Source: Candidatus Doudnabacteria bacterium (GTDB lineage: Bacteria > Patescibacteriota > Doudnabacteria > UBA920 > O2-02-FULL-48-8). From it: a stretch of 19,202 bases of DNA. Position 1 is the first letter of the stretch. Each line of letters starts with the position of its first letter. Below are positions 6,404 to 12,458 of this stretch, piece by piece. The stretch lies in contig JACQJI010000004.1 of the NCBI GenBank assembly GCA_016198045.1, positions 1 to 19,202 of the forward strand. The letters are read 5' to 3'. The notes beneath the pieces were generated by a model. The model was given only the letters and a program-made list of their open reading frames with translations, had not been told where the DNA came from and made no database searches. The position numbers and the translations under genes were made by a program.

Positions 6404-7249
6404 ATGAAAGCAAAAGTCAAAGTCACCAATCCGGACAAGGTCTTTTGGCCGAAAGAAGGCTACACCAAAGGCGACGTCATTGATTACTACCATGCTATAT
6501 CTAAGTATATACTGCCGTATATACAAAATCGGCCGCAATCTTTGAATCGCCATCCGAACGGGATCAAGGGAGAAAACTTTTTCCAAAAAAACGTCAAAGG
6601 TTTGGCTCCCAAATGGGCAAAAACTTACCACAACTACTTCGTCGCCACCGACGAAGCCAGCCTAATCTATATGGTTCAGCTCGGCTGTATTGAGATCAAT
6701 CCCTGGTTTTCCCGACTCGGGCATTTAGATAAACCAGATTATCTGGTATTGGATCTGGACCCTTTGGAAATTGATTTTAAACGAGTAGTGGAAGCCGCTC
6801 AAACTATTCGCCAAATTCTTAGCAAAGCCGGGGTCAAAAGCTATTGCAAAACTTCGGGTGCAACCGGCTTGCATGTCTATGTGTCACTTGGAGCCAAATA
6901 CACTTACGAACAAGCCAAACACTTTGCAAATATCGTGGCGATTTTGACGAACAAGCGGCTGCCCAAAACCACTTCGGTTTTGCGCATGCCCCACAAGCGC
7001 CGCAGAAAAGTTTATCTCGATTTTCTGCAGAACCGCAAAGGCCAAACCCTAGCTTGTCCCTATAGCCTGCGTCCTAAGCCAGGAGCAACTGTCGCTACCC
7101 CGCTTAAATGGAGCGAAGTCAAGCCCGGGCTTAATCCCAAAAAATTTACGATCAAGACCATTTTCCCGCGCCTCAAAAAACACGGCGACCTATTTAAGCC
7201 AGTGCTTGGCAAAGGAATAGATCTCAAAAAAGCTTTGAAACTTTTGTAG
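6404..7249 (+). CDS. stand-alone LigD-type polymerase/primase domain protein
   Basis: An archaeo-eukaryotic-primase-fold polymerase like the PolDom of bacterial LigD, which adds nucleotides at broken DNA ends during non-homologous end joining or fills gaps in repair. At 281 residues it is the polymerase domain alone, with no ligase and no phosphoesterase domain. Visible family features: NRHPNGIKGENFFQKN at about 48-63, metal ligands D117 and D119 (VLDLDP), the active-site loop TSGATGLHVYV at 140-150 with H147, third acidic ligand D206 (VYLDFLQN), and RKGQTLACPYSLRPKPGA at 211-228. The usual SGGKGLH is SGATGLH here. No Ku or ATP-dependent ligase gene is in the window. Transcription starts from its own promoter, divergent from zwf-gnd. 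It could act in NHEJ with partners elsewhere, or as a repair or primer-making enzyme of its own. Confidence 0.92.
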   Translation: MKAKVKVTNPDKVFWPKEGYTKGDVIDYYHAISKYILPYIQNRPQSLNRHPNGIKGENFFQKNVKGLAPKWAKTYHNYFVATDEASLIYMVQLGCIEINPWFSRLGHLDKPDYLVLDLDPLEIDFKRVVEAAQTIRQILSKAGVKSYCKTSGATGLHVYVSLGAKYTYEQAKHFANIVAILTNKRLPKTTSVLRMPHKRRRKVYLDFLQNRKGQTLACPYSLRPKPGATVATPLKWSEVKPGLNPKKFTIKTIFPRLKKHGDLFKPVLGKGIDLKKALKLL

Positions 7250-7250
7250 A

Positions 7251-7346
7251 ACGAGGGCAGCCGCTTTGAGGACAATTGGTCGACGCTTTCATGCGTCGAC
7301 CTCTTAGGCCGTCCATCGGCCGTGTCCGAAAAGTGGCTGCCCGAGT
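7251..7346. ncRNA. candidate structured RNA: three-way junction with tandem G-A pairs
   Basis: Read on the plus strand, a long outer stem pairs 7251-7273 with 7324-7346: GGGCAGCC/GGCTGCCC, then a G-T wobble and CTTT/AAAG, then GGAC/GTCC. It is interrupted twice by adjacent G-A/A-G mismatches (7253-7254 with 7343-7344, and 7268-7269 with 7328-7329). Inside are two hairpins: GGTCGACGC/GCGTCGACC with a 6-nt loop (7278-7301) and GGCCG/CGGCC with a 5-nt loop (7307-7321). It starts 1 nt after the polymerase stop codon and is followed by T7 at about 7360-7366. The strand and the existence of a separate RNA are not established; it could be a 3' UTR element or a palindromic repeat. Confidence 0.45.
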
Positions 7347-7376
7347 TACATACTAGCTATTTTTTTAAGTTTGTTG

Positions 7377-7393
7377 TATGATACTATATGATA
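7377..7393 (+). promoter_or_regulatory. two TATGATA boxes 10 bp apart, possible promoter/operator
   Basis: TATGATA occurs at 7377-7383 and again at 7387-7393, one helical turn apart, 16 nt before ATG 7409. Both resemble -10 boxes. Ribbon-helix-helix regulators commonly bind half-sites repeated at about this distance, and the next gene encodes such a domain. Autoregulation is an inference. Confidence 0.35.
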
Positions 7394-7408
7394 GGATAAG
7401 CACTGCAT

Positions 7409-8239
7409 ATGCAACGCGAAAGACTGACAATTACCCTCAAAAACGACATTCTCAAGCTTGTGGATAAATTCATAGATGGCGAACGCATCAGGAATCGCTC
7501 CCATGCCATAGAATATCTACTCGCCAAAACCTTAGTCCCGCCACAGGTTAAGGTTTTAATTTTGGCCGGCGGCCGCGGTGTCAGCTTCCGTCCCCTGACC
7601 TACGAACTGCCCAAAGCCATGATCCCGATCAAGGGCCGGCCGCTTTTGGAGCATACTCTCCTGAAACTAAAACAATTCAATCTTACTGATGTCACGATCT
7701 CGCTTGGCCATCTGGGAGAAAAAATAAGGAATTACTTTGATGACGGCAGCCGCCTGGGCCTCAAAATTTCTTATTTGCAGCAATCAGGAAAGGGAGGCAC
7801 TGCCAAACCGCTCAAGCAGGCCGAAGGACATTTCAAAGAACCTTTCTTGCTAATTTACGGCGACGTCCTGGCCGACATCAATTATTTGGATCTCCTGGAC
7901 TTTCACCGCTCCCAACAAGGCCAAGTGGCAACCATGGCCCTAGCCTCGGTGGAGAAAGTCTCGGCTTGGGGCGTGGCTAAGTTAATTGGCAATAAAATCA
8001 TTGCCTTTGAAGAGAAGCCAAAAAAAATTCAGACCCGCTCACACTTAATCAATGCTGGGATTTACATGCTTAATCCAAGCATTTTTAAATATATTTCCCC
8101 TACCACCGACCGATTGGAAAAAGAAGTCTTCCCAAGACTGGCCGAGGAAGGCAAGCTGATCGGCTACCCATTCGAAGGCAGTTGGCACGACGTTTCGACA
8201 CCAAAGGTTTATGAGGAGGTTCTTAATACTTGGCGCTGA
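7409..8239 (+). CDS. ribbon-helix-helix domain fused to a sugar-phosphate nucleotidyltransferase
   Basis: Residues 4-43 (RLTITLKNDILKLVDKFI, then NRSHAIEYLL) match the ribbon-helix-helix DNA-binding fold: one beta strand and two helices with the usual S-x-A-I pattern. Residues 46-276 are a GT-A-type NTP transferase, the family that makes NDP-sugars from sugar 1-phosphates: LILAGGRGVSFRPLT at 50-64, PKAMIPIKGRPLLEH at 68-82 with K69, IYGDVLAD at 149-156 with metal-binding D152, EEKP at 201-204, NAGIYM at 215-220 and a final SWHDVSTP near 248. The signature normally reads GxGTRLxPLT; here T and R are V and S, so activity or specificity may be altered. ATG 7409 is the only good start before the strand; AGGA 12 nt upstream is weak. 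The substrate cannot be told. Confidence 0.88.
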   Translation: MQRERLTITLKNDILKLVDKFIDGERIRNRSHAIEYLLAKTLVPPQVKVLILAGGRGVSFRPLTYELPKAMIPIKGRPLLEHTLLKLKQFNLTDVTISLGHLGEKIRNYFDDGSRLGLKISYLQQSGKGGTAKPLKQAEGHFKEPFLLIYGDVLADINYLDLLDFHRSQQGQVATMALASVEKVSAWGVAKLIGNKIIAFEEKPKKIQTRSHLINAGIYMLNPSIFKYISPTTDRLEKEVFPRLAEEGKLIGYPFEGSWHDVSTPKVYEEVLNTWR

Positions 8240-8246
8240 GAGTTGG

Positions 8247-8294
8247 GGAAAAAAGATAACAATCTTTTTTCCTGAGCTCTTAGGTTAAGAGTTC
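8247..8294 (+). terminator. A/T-armed hairpin terminator followed by a second hairpin
   Basis: GGAAAAAAGAT pairs perfectly with ATCTTTTTTCC around AACA (8247-8272). With its A-rich left arm and T-rich right arm it can end the nucleotidyltransferase transcript. A second stem GAGCTCTTA/TAAGAGTTC with a 3-nt loop (8274-8294) follows directly and lies in the leader of the PfkB gene. Confidence 0.5.
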
Positions 8295-8326
8295 AATCTT
8301 TCTAGCCACTTCCCAAGGAGGCAACA

Positions 8327-9319
8327 ATGTCGTCGTACGCGTTCGCGGCAGGGTTTTCCGTGCATCCCGAGATTGTGGTCGTCTACCCAGACGGCTTCCA
8401 CGAGAGCAGCGTGAACAAAGTGTCAGCGAAAGACCTTTCGTTCCGCCTCGGCGGAACATCGGCCAATCTCGCGCATGCCATGAAGAGCCTGGGCCACGAG
8501 GGCTTGCTCCTGGTGGCTTCAGGTGTGAATCCCACGGATATGCGCACCTACCTACTGGAACGCCTCCTGGCCGATTCTGGACTACGGTATTCGATGCTGC
8601 CGGTCCGGGAAGAGACAAGCGTCTCCATGATCCCGATCAACGGGATCCGCAACCATGTTGTGACGTCCAAGCGCCCGCTTCTGGCCGAGGCAGTGCCCGC
8701 TATTGCCGAACAGGTGCGAGCGACTCGCTCCGAAATTGGATGGAAGTGGCGTATTGTCACTTCCTGCCTTCCCACCGAGATCCTTCTTGCTGAAGCCCTT
8801 CTGGGTGAAAACAAGGGCAACCGGATCCTCAACCCACGCGCCGAGCTGATGGAGGACAAAGACACCACTCACCGCCTGCTCCAGAGGACGGACATTCTGG
8901 TCTGCAACGAGCATGAATTCCTGACTTACTTCGATGCAACACGTGAAGAAATTCAGGGAAGTCAGTTCGCTGCCATCCACAACCTCGGCGTCACCATGAT
9001 CGCCGTGACGCGAGACTCCCGTGGATCGTTAATCTCATGGCACGGCGATGTCTTCGAGTTCCCTGCTCCTCAACTGGTGCCTTTCGTTCACGAAGTCGGC
9101 GCCGGCGACTGGTGGCTGGGCGGGTTCCTGAGCTCACTGATCGACCAGCAGGTCTATACGGTTTTCGACCTCAAGCAACAGGCGATCGAATGGGCTGGTG
9201 TTTCTGCCTCTGTAACGGCCGCACTCAAAGTCGGCCAATATGGTGGCGGCAGCGGCCCTTCGAAAGTAGCCGTACAGACCACTCTCGCCGTGATCGCGGC
9301 GACAACCCGTGCGGGCTAA
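8327..9319 (+). CDS. PfkB-family carbohydrate (or nucleoside) kinase, cassette gene
   Basis: ATP-dependent kinase of the ribokinase/PfkB superfamily, which phosphorylates a hydroxymethyl group of a sugar or nucleoside. Features at the expected places in 330 residues: substrate-side GGTSANLAHAMKSLG at 42-56, LNPRAE near 168, CNEHEF at 193-198 (the NxxE metal motif), VTRDSRGSL at 237-245 and the ATP/anion-hole motif VGAGDWWLGGF at 267-277 with catalytic D271. WW after GAGD replaces the usual aromatic-x pair. The start is fixed by AAGGAGG 5 nt before ATG, and a terminator follows the stop. Codons are G+C-rich, unlike the inositol-phosphatase gene after it. Its place after a nucleotidyltransferase suggests sugar activation, but the separate terminator argues against a simple operon. 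The substrate is unknown. Confidence 0.9.
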   Translation: MSSYAFAAGFSVHPEIVVVYPDGFHESSVNKVSAKDLSFRLGGTSANLAHAMKSLGHEGLLLVASGVNPTDMRTYLLERLLADSGLRYSMLPVREETSVSMIPINGIRNHVVTSKRPLLAEAVPAIAEQVRATRSEIGWKWRIVTSCLPTEILLAEALLGENKGNRILNPRAELMEDKDTTHRLLQRTDILVCNEHEFLTYFDATREEIQGSQFAAIHNLGVTMIAVTRDSRGSLISWHGDVFEFPAPQLVPFVHEVGAGDWWLGGFLSSLIDQQVYTVFDLKQQAIEWAGVSASVTAALKVGQYGGGSGPSKVAVQTTLAVIAATTRAG

Positions 9320-9335
9320 ACCGCACAAACTTCAG

Positions 9336-9368
9336 AGGCGATGGACCAGATCCTTCGCCTTTTTTTTA
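9336..9368 (+). terminator. intrinsic terminator of the PfkB kinase gene
   Basis: AGGCGA pairs with TCGCCT, continued inside by GGA/TCC after a T-T mismatch (9336-9360), and is followed by a run of T (to about 9368). It begins 16 nt after the stop codon. Confidence 0.8.
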
Positions 9369-9423
9369 TTTCTTATTTCTAAAAGCTTTAAAATCGGCTT
9401 GTGCTAATCTCGCCAAATTATAA

Positions 9424-10191
9424 TTAGAGATTTTTTAAAATCTCAATGTAACTTTGAGTATTTTTACTATTAGTCACCAAAACGTCATCCAGCTTCATTT
9501 TCCAGGAATGACCCTTAAAATTTGTAACAATTAGTCCCGCTTCTTGGCATATAAGTACACCTGCAGCACAATCATAAGCTTCGCATGAATTAATAATCAA
9601 TGCGTCGTATCGTCCAGAAGCTGTATAGCACAAACCTAGAGCAGCTGAGCCAAGCACTCGAATTGTCCGGACGTGTTTAGTAAGTTCCGACAAAATTCTT
9701 CCAAATCTCAAAGTTTCTCCCTTAGCCACTCCCCGTCCCATAAAGATAACTGACTTTGCCATCATTTGAGTTTCGGGCAATAAAAGTTTTTTTCCATTCA
9801 AAAAAGCCCCTTTATCTTTCTCGGCTGTAAATAATTCATTATGTATAGGATTGTAAATCACTGCCGATATCGGTTGGTGTTTATGTGTCAGAGCAATTGA
9901 AATACAAAAATGAGATATGTGATGGACAAAATTAGTTGTTCCATCCAAAGGATCAATCATCCAAAGGTAATCTGATTTATGATCAATCAAACCTGTTTCC
10001 TCTGAAAAGATTGAATGATCAGGAAATGACTTCTGAATAATTTCTAAAATTTTAGCCTCGGCATTCAAATCAGTTTTACTGACAATGCTGTATGGATCTT
10101 TATATGAATGCAAAAGAAAGTTATCTTTGTTGTAACTTGATTTGATTATACTACCTGCCGCTTTGGCAGCTTCTACCGCTTTTTCAATCAT
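9424..10191 (-). CDS. suhB: inositol monophosphatase family phosphatase
   Basis: Mg-dependent phosphomonoesterase of the IMPase/SuhB/FBPase/CysQ superfamily. At 255 residues it has family length. Metal ligands are all visible: E65 (SEETG), D80 and D83 (WMIDPLDGTTNF) and D207 (AYDCAAG, where most members have WDxAAG). Substrates in the family include inositol phosphate, histidinol phosphate, fructose 1,6-bisphosphate and PAP; the sequence does not choose between them, so the symbol is a family label only. It starts 8 nt after the DUF456 stop codon and has no Shine-Dalgarno site of its own, so it is probably the last gene of the msrB run. Codons are more A+T-rich than those of its neighbours. 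Confidence 0.92.
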   Translation of the reverse strand: MIEKAVEAAKAAGSIIKSSYNKDNFLLHSYKDPYSIVSKTDLNAEAKILEIIQKSFPDHSIFSEETGLIDHKSDYLWMIDPLDGTTNFVHHISHFCISIALTHKHQPISAVIYNPIHNELFTAEKDKGAFLNGKKLLLPETQMMAKSVIFMGRGVAKGETLRFGRILSELTKHVRTIRVLGSAALGLCYTASGRYDALIINSCEAYDCAAGVLICQEAGLIVTNFKGHSWKMKLDDVLVTNSKNTQSYIEILKNL

Positions 10192-10199
10192 TTTATTGT

Positions 10200-10700
10200 T
10201 TAGTTAAATAAGGCAAAAATAAAATAAACCGCCATGGCCAGGGTTACGGCCAATTTAAACATGGTGCTGACCAAAAATCCCACAAACGCTCCCCAGGCGC
10301 TTTTGAAAGCTGAGTTGGCTTCCTTTTGCGAGAAAACCAGCTCTCCGATCAATGCCCCGATAAACGGCCCCACAAAAGCTCCGATTGGCCCGCCCACCAA
10401 AACTCCCAAGATTGCTCCGATCACCGCGCCATAAACTCCGTATTTGGTGCTTTTATATTTTTTGGCTCCCAGTGCCGGGCCAATAAAATCAAACAAAATA
10501 GTCAGCAATGTTAGGGCTGAAAACACGGAGATGGCAACAGCGCCGACTTTTTCGAAGTGCGAAGCAACGCCGAGGATAATCAAACCGGCCAAAGCCACTG
10601 GCGGGCCTGGCAACAATGGCAAAACCGTGCCAGCCAGGCCGACAAGTATCAAGATCCCTGAAAGAATTAACCAGGTAGTAGCCATGGTGATTTGACTCAT
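10200..10700 (-). CDS. DUF456 family membrane protein
   Basis: A 166-residue, very hydrophobic protein matching DUF456. A first helix pair carries the PLLPGPP turn (about residues 8-45). A middle part has the charged KKYKSTKYG before glycine-rich helices (GAVIGAILGVLVGGPIGAFV and GPFIGALIGELV). Two more hydrophobic segments end the protein. No function is known for the family. The ATG overlaps the stop of the cupredoxin-like gene by 4 nt (ATGA), a sign of translational coupling. An alternative ATG lies 5 codons in (MATTWL). Confidence 0.88.
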   Translation of the reverse strand: MSQITMATTWLILSGILILVGLAGTVLPLLPGPPVALAGLIILGVASHFEKVGAVAISVFSALTLLTILFDFIGPALGAKKYKSTKYGVYGAVIGAILGVLVGGPIGAFVGPFIGALIGELVFSQKEANSAFKSAWGAFVGFLVSTMFKLAVTLAMAVYFIFALFN

Positions 10701-11233
10701 TCCGTCACATTAATCAGCAGCCGATAGCCCTTATCCACGTTGCTTGCTGGCCAAAAAGCGGCAAATGTAAAGCTTTCTTGAGCAGTAAAGGTCACAGTTT
10801 TGCTGCCACCCGGCGCAATGGCGCCAGTATTGACTACATCGCTTCGAAACTCCAAGCCGCCGTAATAAACCCCTTGCGTTTTGACGTTAAAAGTCAGGTT
10901 GACCTTGCTGCCTTTCTTAACAGTGATTGTGCCGGGGCTAACCGAGTAATCGTCAGCGCTGACACTAAAGTTTTTCTGTTCTGAACTAGGCGGTGCAGGG
11001 GGCGTTGCAGGCGGGGTTGATGGCGGTTGCGCAGGCGGCGGTAATGGGGTTTCACTAGAAGGCGATGGCGGGGCATCCTCAGAGATCGGTAGCTTGCTGG
11101 CCGGGGTTGGGTTTGTTTGCTCATTTGTCTGGTTGGGTTCCGGCGAGAGCTGACTGAATTTTTTGTAAGTTAAGCCGGCCGCGACCACAACCGCGATGAT
11201 TCCTGCGGTGATGTAAATGATTTTTGTATTCAT
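10697..11233 (-). CDS. membrane-anchored protein with a cupredoxin-like domain lacking copper ligands
   Basis: A 178-residue exported protein: an N-terminal helix (about 4-21, IIYITAGIIAVVVAAGLTY) acts as membrane anchor. A Pro/Ser/Thr-rich stalk spans about 30-87 (PLPPPAQPPSTPPATPPAPP is part of it). A beta domain follows at 90-178. The domain follows the cupredoxin outline: FSVSADDYSVSPGTITVKKG, VNLTFNV, an APGGSKTVTFTA turn and a final YRLLINV strand. It contains no His, Cys or Met, so the type I copper site is absent. It starts inside the msrB stop (ATGA overlap) and ends inside the DUF456 start. The neighbourhood suggests a cell-envelope role linked to oxidative damage, but that is inference. 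Confidence 0.82.
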   Translation of the reverse strand: MNTKIIYITAGIIAVVVAAGLTYKKFSQLSPEPNQTNEQTNPTPASKLPISEDAPPSPSSETPLPPPAQPPSTPPATPPAPPSSEQKNFSVSADDYSVSPGTITVKKGSKVNLTFNVKTQGVYYGGLEFRSDVVNTGAIAPGGSKTVTFTAQESFTFAAFWPASNVDKGYRLLINVTE

Positions 11234-11628
11234 AAGTTATTTTTACTCAAAAGCAAACACGCGGAATTAATGCAATACCTTTTCCCTCCTCGGTCTTGCG
11301 GCCCGTCGTCAAACACGTGACCCAAGTGGGACCCGCAATTTTTGCACAAAACCTCTATCCGATGCATACCGCCACTTGAGTCTTCTTGCAATAGGATGTT
11401 TCGCAAATTCGCCGGCTCGGTAAACGATGGCCAGCCAGTGCCGGAATCAAACTTGGCATCCGACGAAAACAGCTCAGCGCCGCACGCCGCGCACTTAAAC
11501 ATGCCTTGCTCGTGCGAATCATGGTACTTGCCGCTGAAAGGCGCTTCGGTCCCCTTTTGGCGCATGATATAGTATTGCTCGGGGGTTAGTTTTTCCTTAA
11601 GTTCTTCGTCTGTTAATTGGTTTGGCAT
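11230..11628 (-). CDS. msrB: peptide-methionine (R)-S-oxide reductase
   Basis: Reduces the R form of methionine sulfoxide in proteins. Over 132 residues it shows the full MsrB set: zinc-binding Cys pairs CAAC (46, 49) and CKNC (95, 98), GTGWPSF at 63-69, GHVFDDGP at 103-110 and catalytic Cys 119 in RYCINSA. There is no signal peptide, so it is cytoplasmic. The frame is open upstream to 11736, but those 36 codons run through a palindromic repeat; the true ATG at 11628 lies 9 nt after an extended -10 box (TGCTAAAAT), giving an almost leaderless mRNA. It heads the run msrB, cupredoxin-like protein, DUF456, phosphatase. Confidence 0.95.
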   Translation of the reverse strand: MPNQLTDEELKEKLTPEQYYIMRQKGTEAPFSGKYHDSHEQGMFKCAACGAELFSSDAKFDSGTGWPSFTEPANLRNILLQEDSSGGMHRIEVLCKNCGSHLGHVFDDGPQDRGGKRYCINSACLLLSKNNL

Positions 11629-11636
11629 ATATATAT

Positions 11637-11645
11637 ATTTTAGCA
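11637..11645 (-). promoter_or_regulatory. extended -10 promoter of msrB
   Basis: On the minus strand, TGC followed by TAAAAT (11642-11637). No clear -35 box is seen; the upstream DNA is the palindromic element. Transcription would begin about 2 nt before the ATG. Confidence 0.5.
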
Positions 11646-11656
11646 TAACTTGTATT

Positions 11657-11760
11657 GTCATCCCGACCGTAGTGGAGGGATCCCTCTTACGGGAGCTAAC
11701 CCTTATGAGAGCGATTCCTCGACTCGTCCGGTTCAAACGACCGGACTCGCTCGGAATGAC
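11657..11760. repeat. palindromic intergenic element between msrA and msrB
   Basis: The ends GTCATCCCGA and TCGGAATGAC pair with one mismatch. Inside, AGTGGAGGGATC pairs imperfectly with GATTCCTCGACT, and GTCCGGT/ACCGGAC forms a hairpin with a 7-nt loop. The GTCAT...GGAATGAC ends with GGGATC/GATTCC inside are of the kind seen in dispersed palindromic repeats of many bacteria. The open frame through it is not a protein. Confidence 0.75.
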
Positions 11761-11768
11761 ATAAATTC

Positions 11769-12314
11769 TTATTGGTCTTTCAAAAGACTGGAAAATTTCT
11801 GTCGCAGTTTGGCGAGTTTTGGGCTAATTACCAGCTGGCAATACGGCTTATTTTGATTGCTGTCATAGTACCGCTGATGGTAGCTTTCCGCCGGCCAAAA
11901 CTTGCTAAGTTTAGAAACTTCCGTGACTATTGGGGCTTGGTATATATCATGTATATACTCGGATATATACTTTTCCGCTTCGGCCTTTTGCTTGTCAGCA
12001 GTATAAAAAATCGCCGAGCGGTATTGCGTGCCCACGTCATTGCCCTGCCTGTTCAAAGTTGTCGGATCATGGGTGGCAAAAAACACGTTGAGCAAATCAG
12101 CGTATTTGATTTGGCTCGGGTCGAATACAATTTGGATGGCTTCGGCATGCCCGGTGTCACCTTTGCTGACCTGTTCGTAGGTTGGATTGTCAGTATGCCC
12201 GCCCGCATAACCGGACTGCACTGACTTAACTCCTTTCAAACGCAAAAAAATCGCTTCCGTGCACCAAAAGCACCCGCCCCCAAACACGGCTGTTTCTAAA
12301 TTCACATCATTCAT
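11769..12314 (-). CDS. msrA: peptide-methionine (S)-S-oxide reductase
   Basis: Reduces the S form of methionine sulfoxide, complementing MsrB. At 181 residues it is a normal cytoplasmic MsrA: catalytic motif GGGCFWCTEA with C15 as nucleophile, GYAGG at about 35-39, the substrate-pocket region TGHAEAIQIVFDP near 55-67, FFATHDPTTLNRQGND near 80-95 and GTQYRSAIFY. It has its own promoter, with the -10 box 6 nt before the ATG, so the mRNA is probably leaderless. It is separated from msrB by a palindromic repeat and msrB has its own -10 box, so the pair is adjacent but probably not one transcript. Confidence 0.96.
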   Translation of the reverse strand: MNDVNLETAVFGGGCFWCTEAIFLRLKGVKSVQSGYAGGHTDNPTYEQVSKGDTGHAEAIQIVFDPSQIKYADLLNVFFATHDPTTLNRQGNDVGTQYRSAIFYTADKQKAEAEKYISEYIHDIYQAPIVTEVSKLSKFWPAESYHQRYYDSNQNKPYCQLVISPKLAKLRQKFSSLLKDQ

Positions 12315-12320
12315 GCTTTA

Positions 12321-12349
12321 ATTCTAGCATTTGTTATTTGTCTTGTCTT
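12321..12349 (-). promoter_or_regulatory. promoter of msrA
   Basis: On the minus strand, AAGACA (12349-12344), a 17-nt spacer and TAGAAT (12326-12321) with TG one base upstream. Six bases separate the -10 box from the ATG. Confidence 0.55.
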
Positions 12350-12396
12350 TCATGCCCGGACTTATAAAAGGCGATCGCTTTTTATGCGTCCGTTTT

Positions 12397-12442
12397 AAAA
12401 AAGAAAAAACGGCTTATGAAACGTCTGACGTTTCTTATGCCG
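12397..12442 (-). terminator. intrinsic terminator of the ABM-like gene
   Basis: On the minus strand CGGC...GCCG encloses the perfect palindrome GAAACGTCAGACGTTTC (12434-12418), with ATAA opposite ATAA between them. TTTTTTCTTTTTT follows (12409-12397). It lies 16 nt after the stop at 12459. A further palindrome GCGATCGC flanked by AAAA/TTTT is at about 12366-12383. Confidence 0.75.
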
Positions 12443-12458
12443 CTCAAAAATTTCATAT

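Noticed and set aside
7300..7366. Three-way junction segment as a simple terminator of the polymerase gene
   Set aside because: The T run begins about 14 nt after the outer stem ends, and a terminator would not need two internal hairpins or the G-A mismatches. A 3' UTR role remains possible.
11629..11736. N-terminal extension of msrB by 36 codons
   Set aside because: It runs through a palindromic repeat and upstream of a good extended -10 box. MsrB homology begins at the ATG at 11628.
12366..12383. GCGATCGC palindrome as a cyanobacterial HIP1-type repeat
   Set aside because: Only a single copy was noticed, and the organism is not cyanobacterial. It may be part of a second hairpin behind the terminator.
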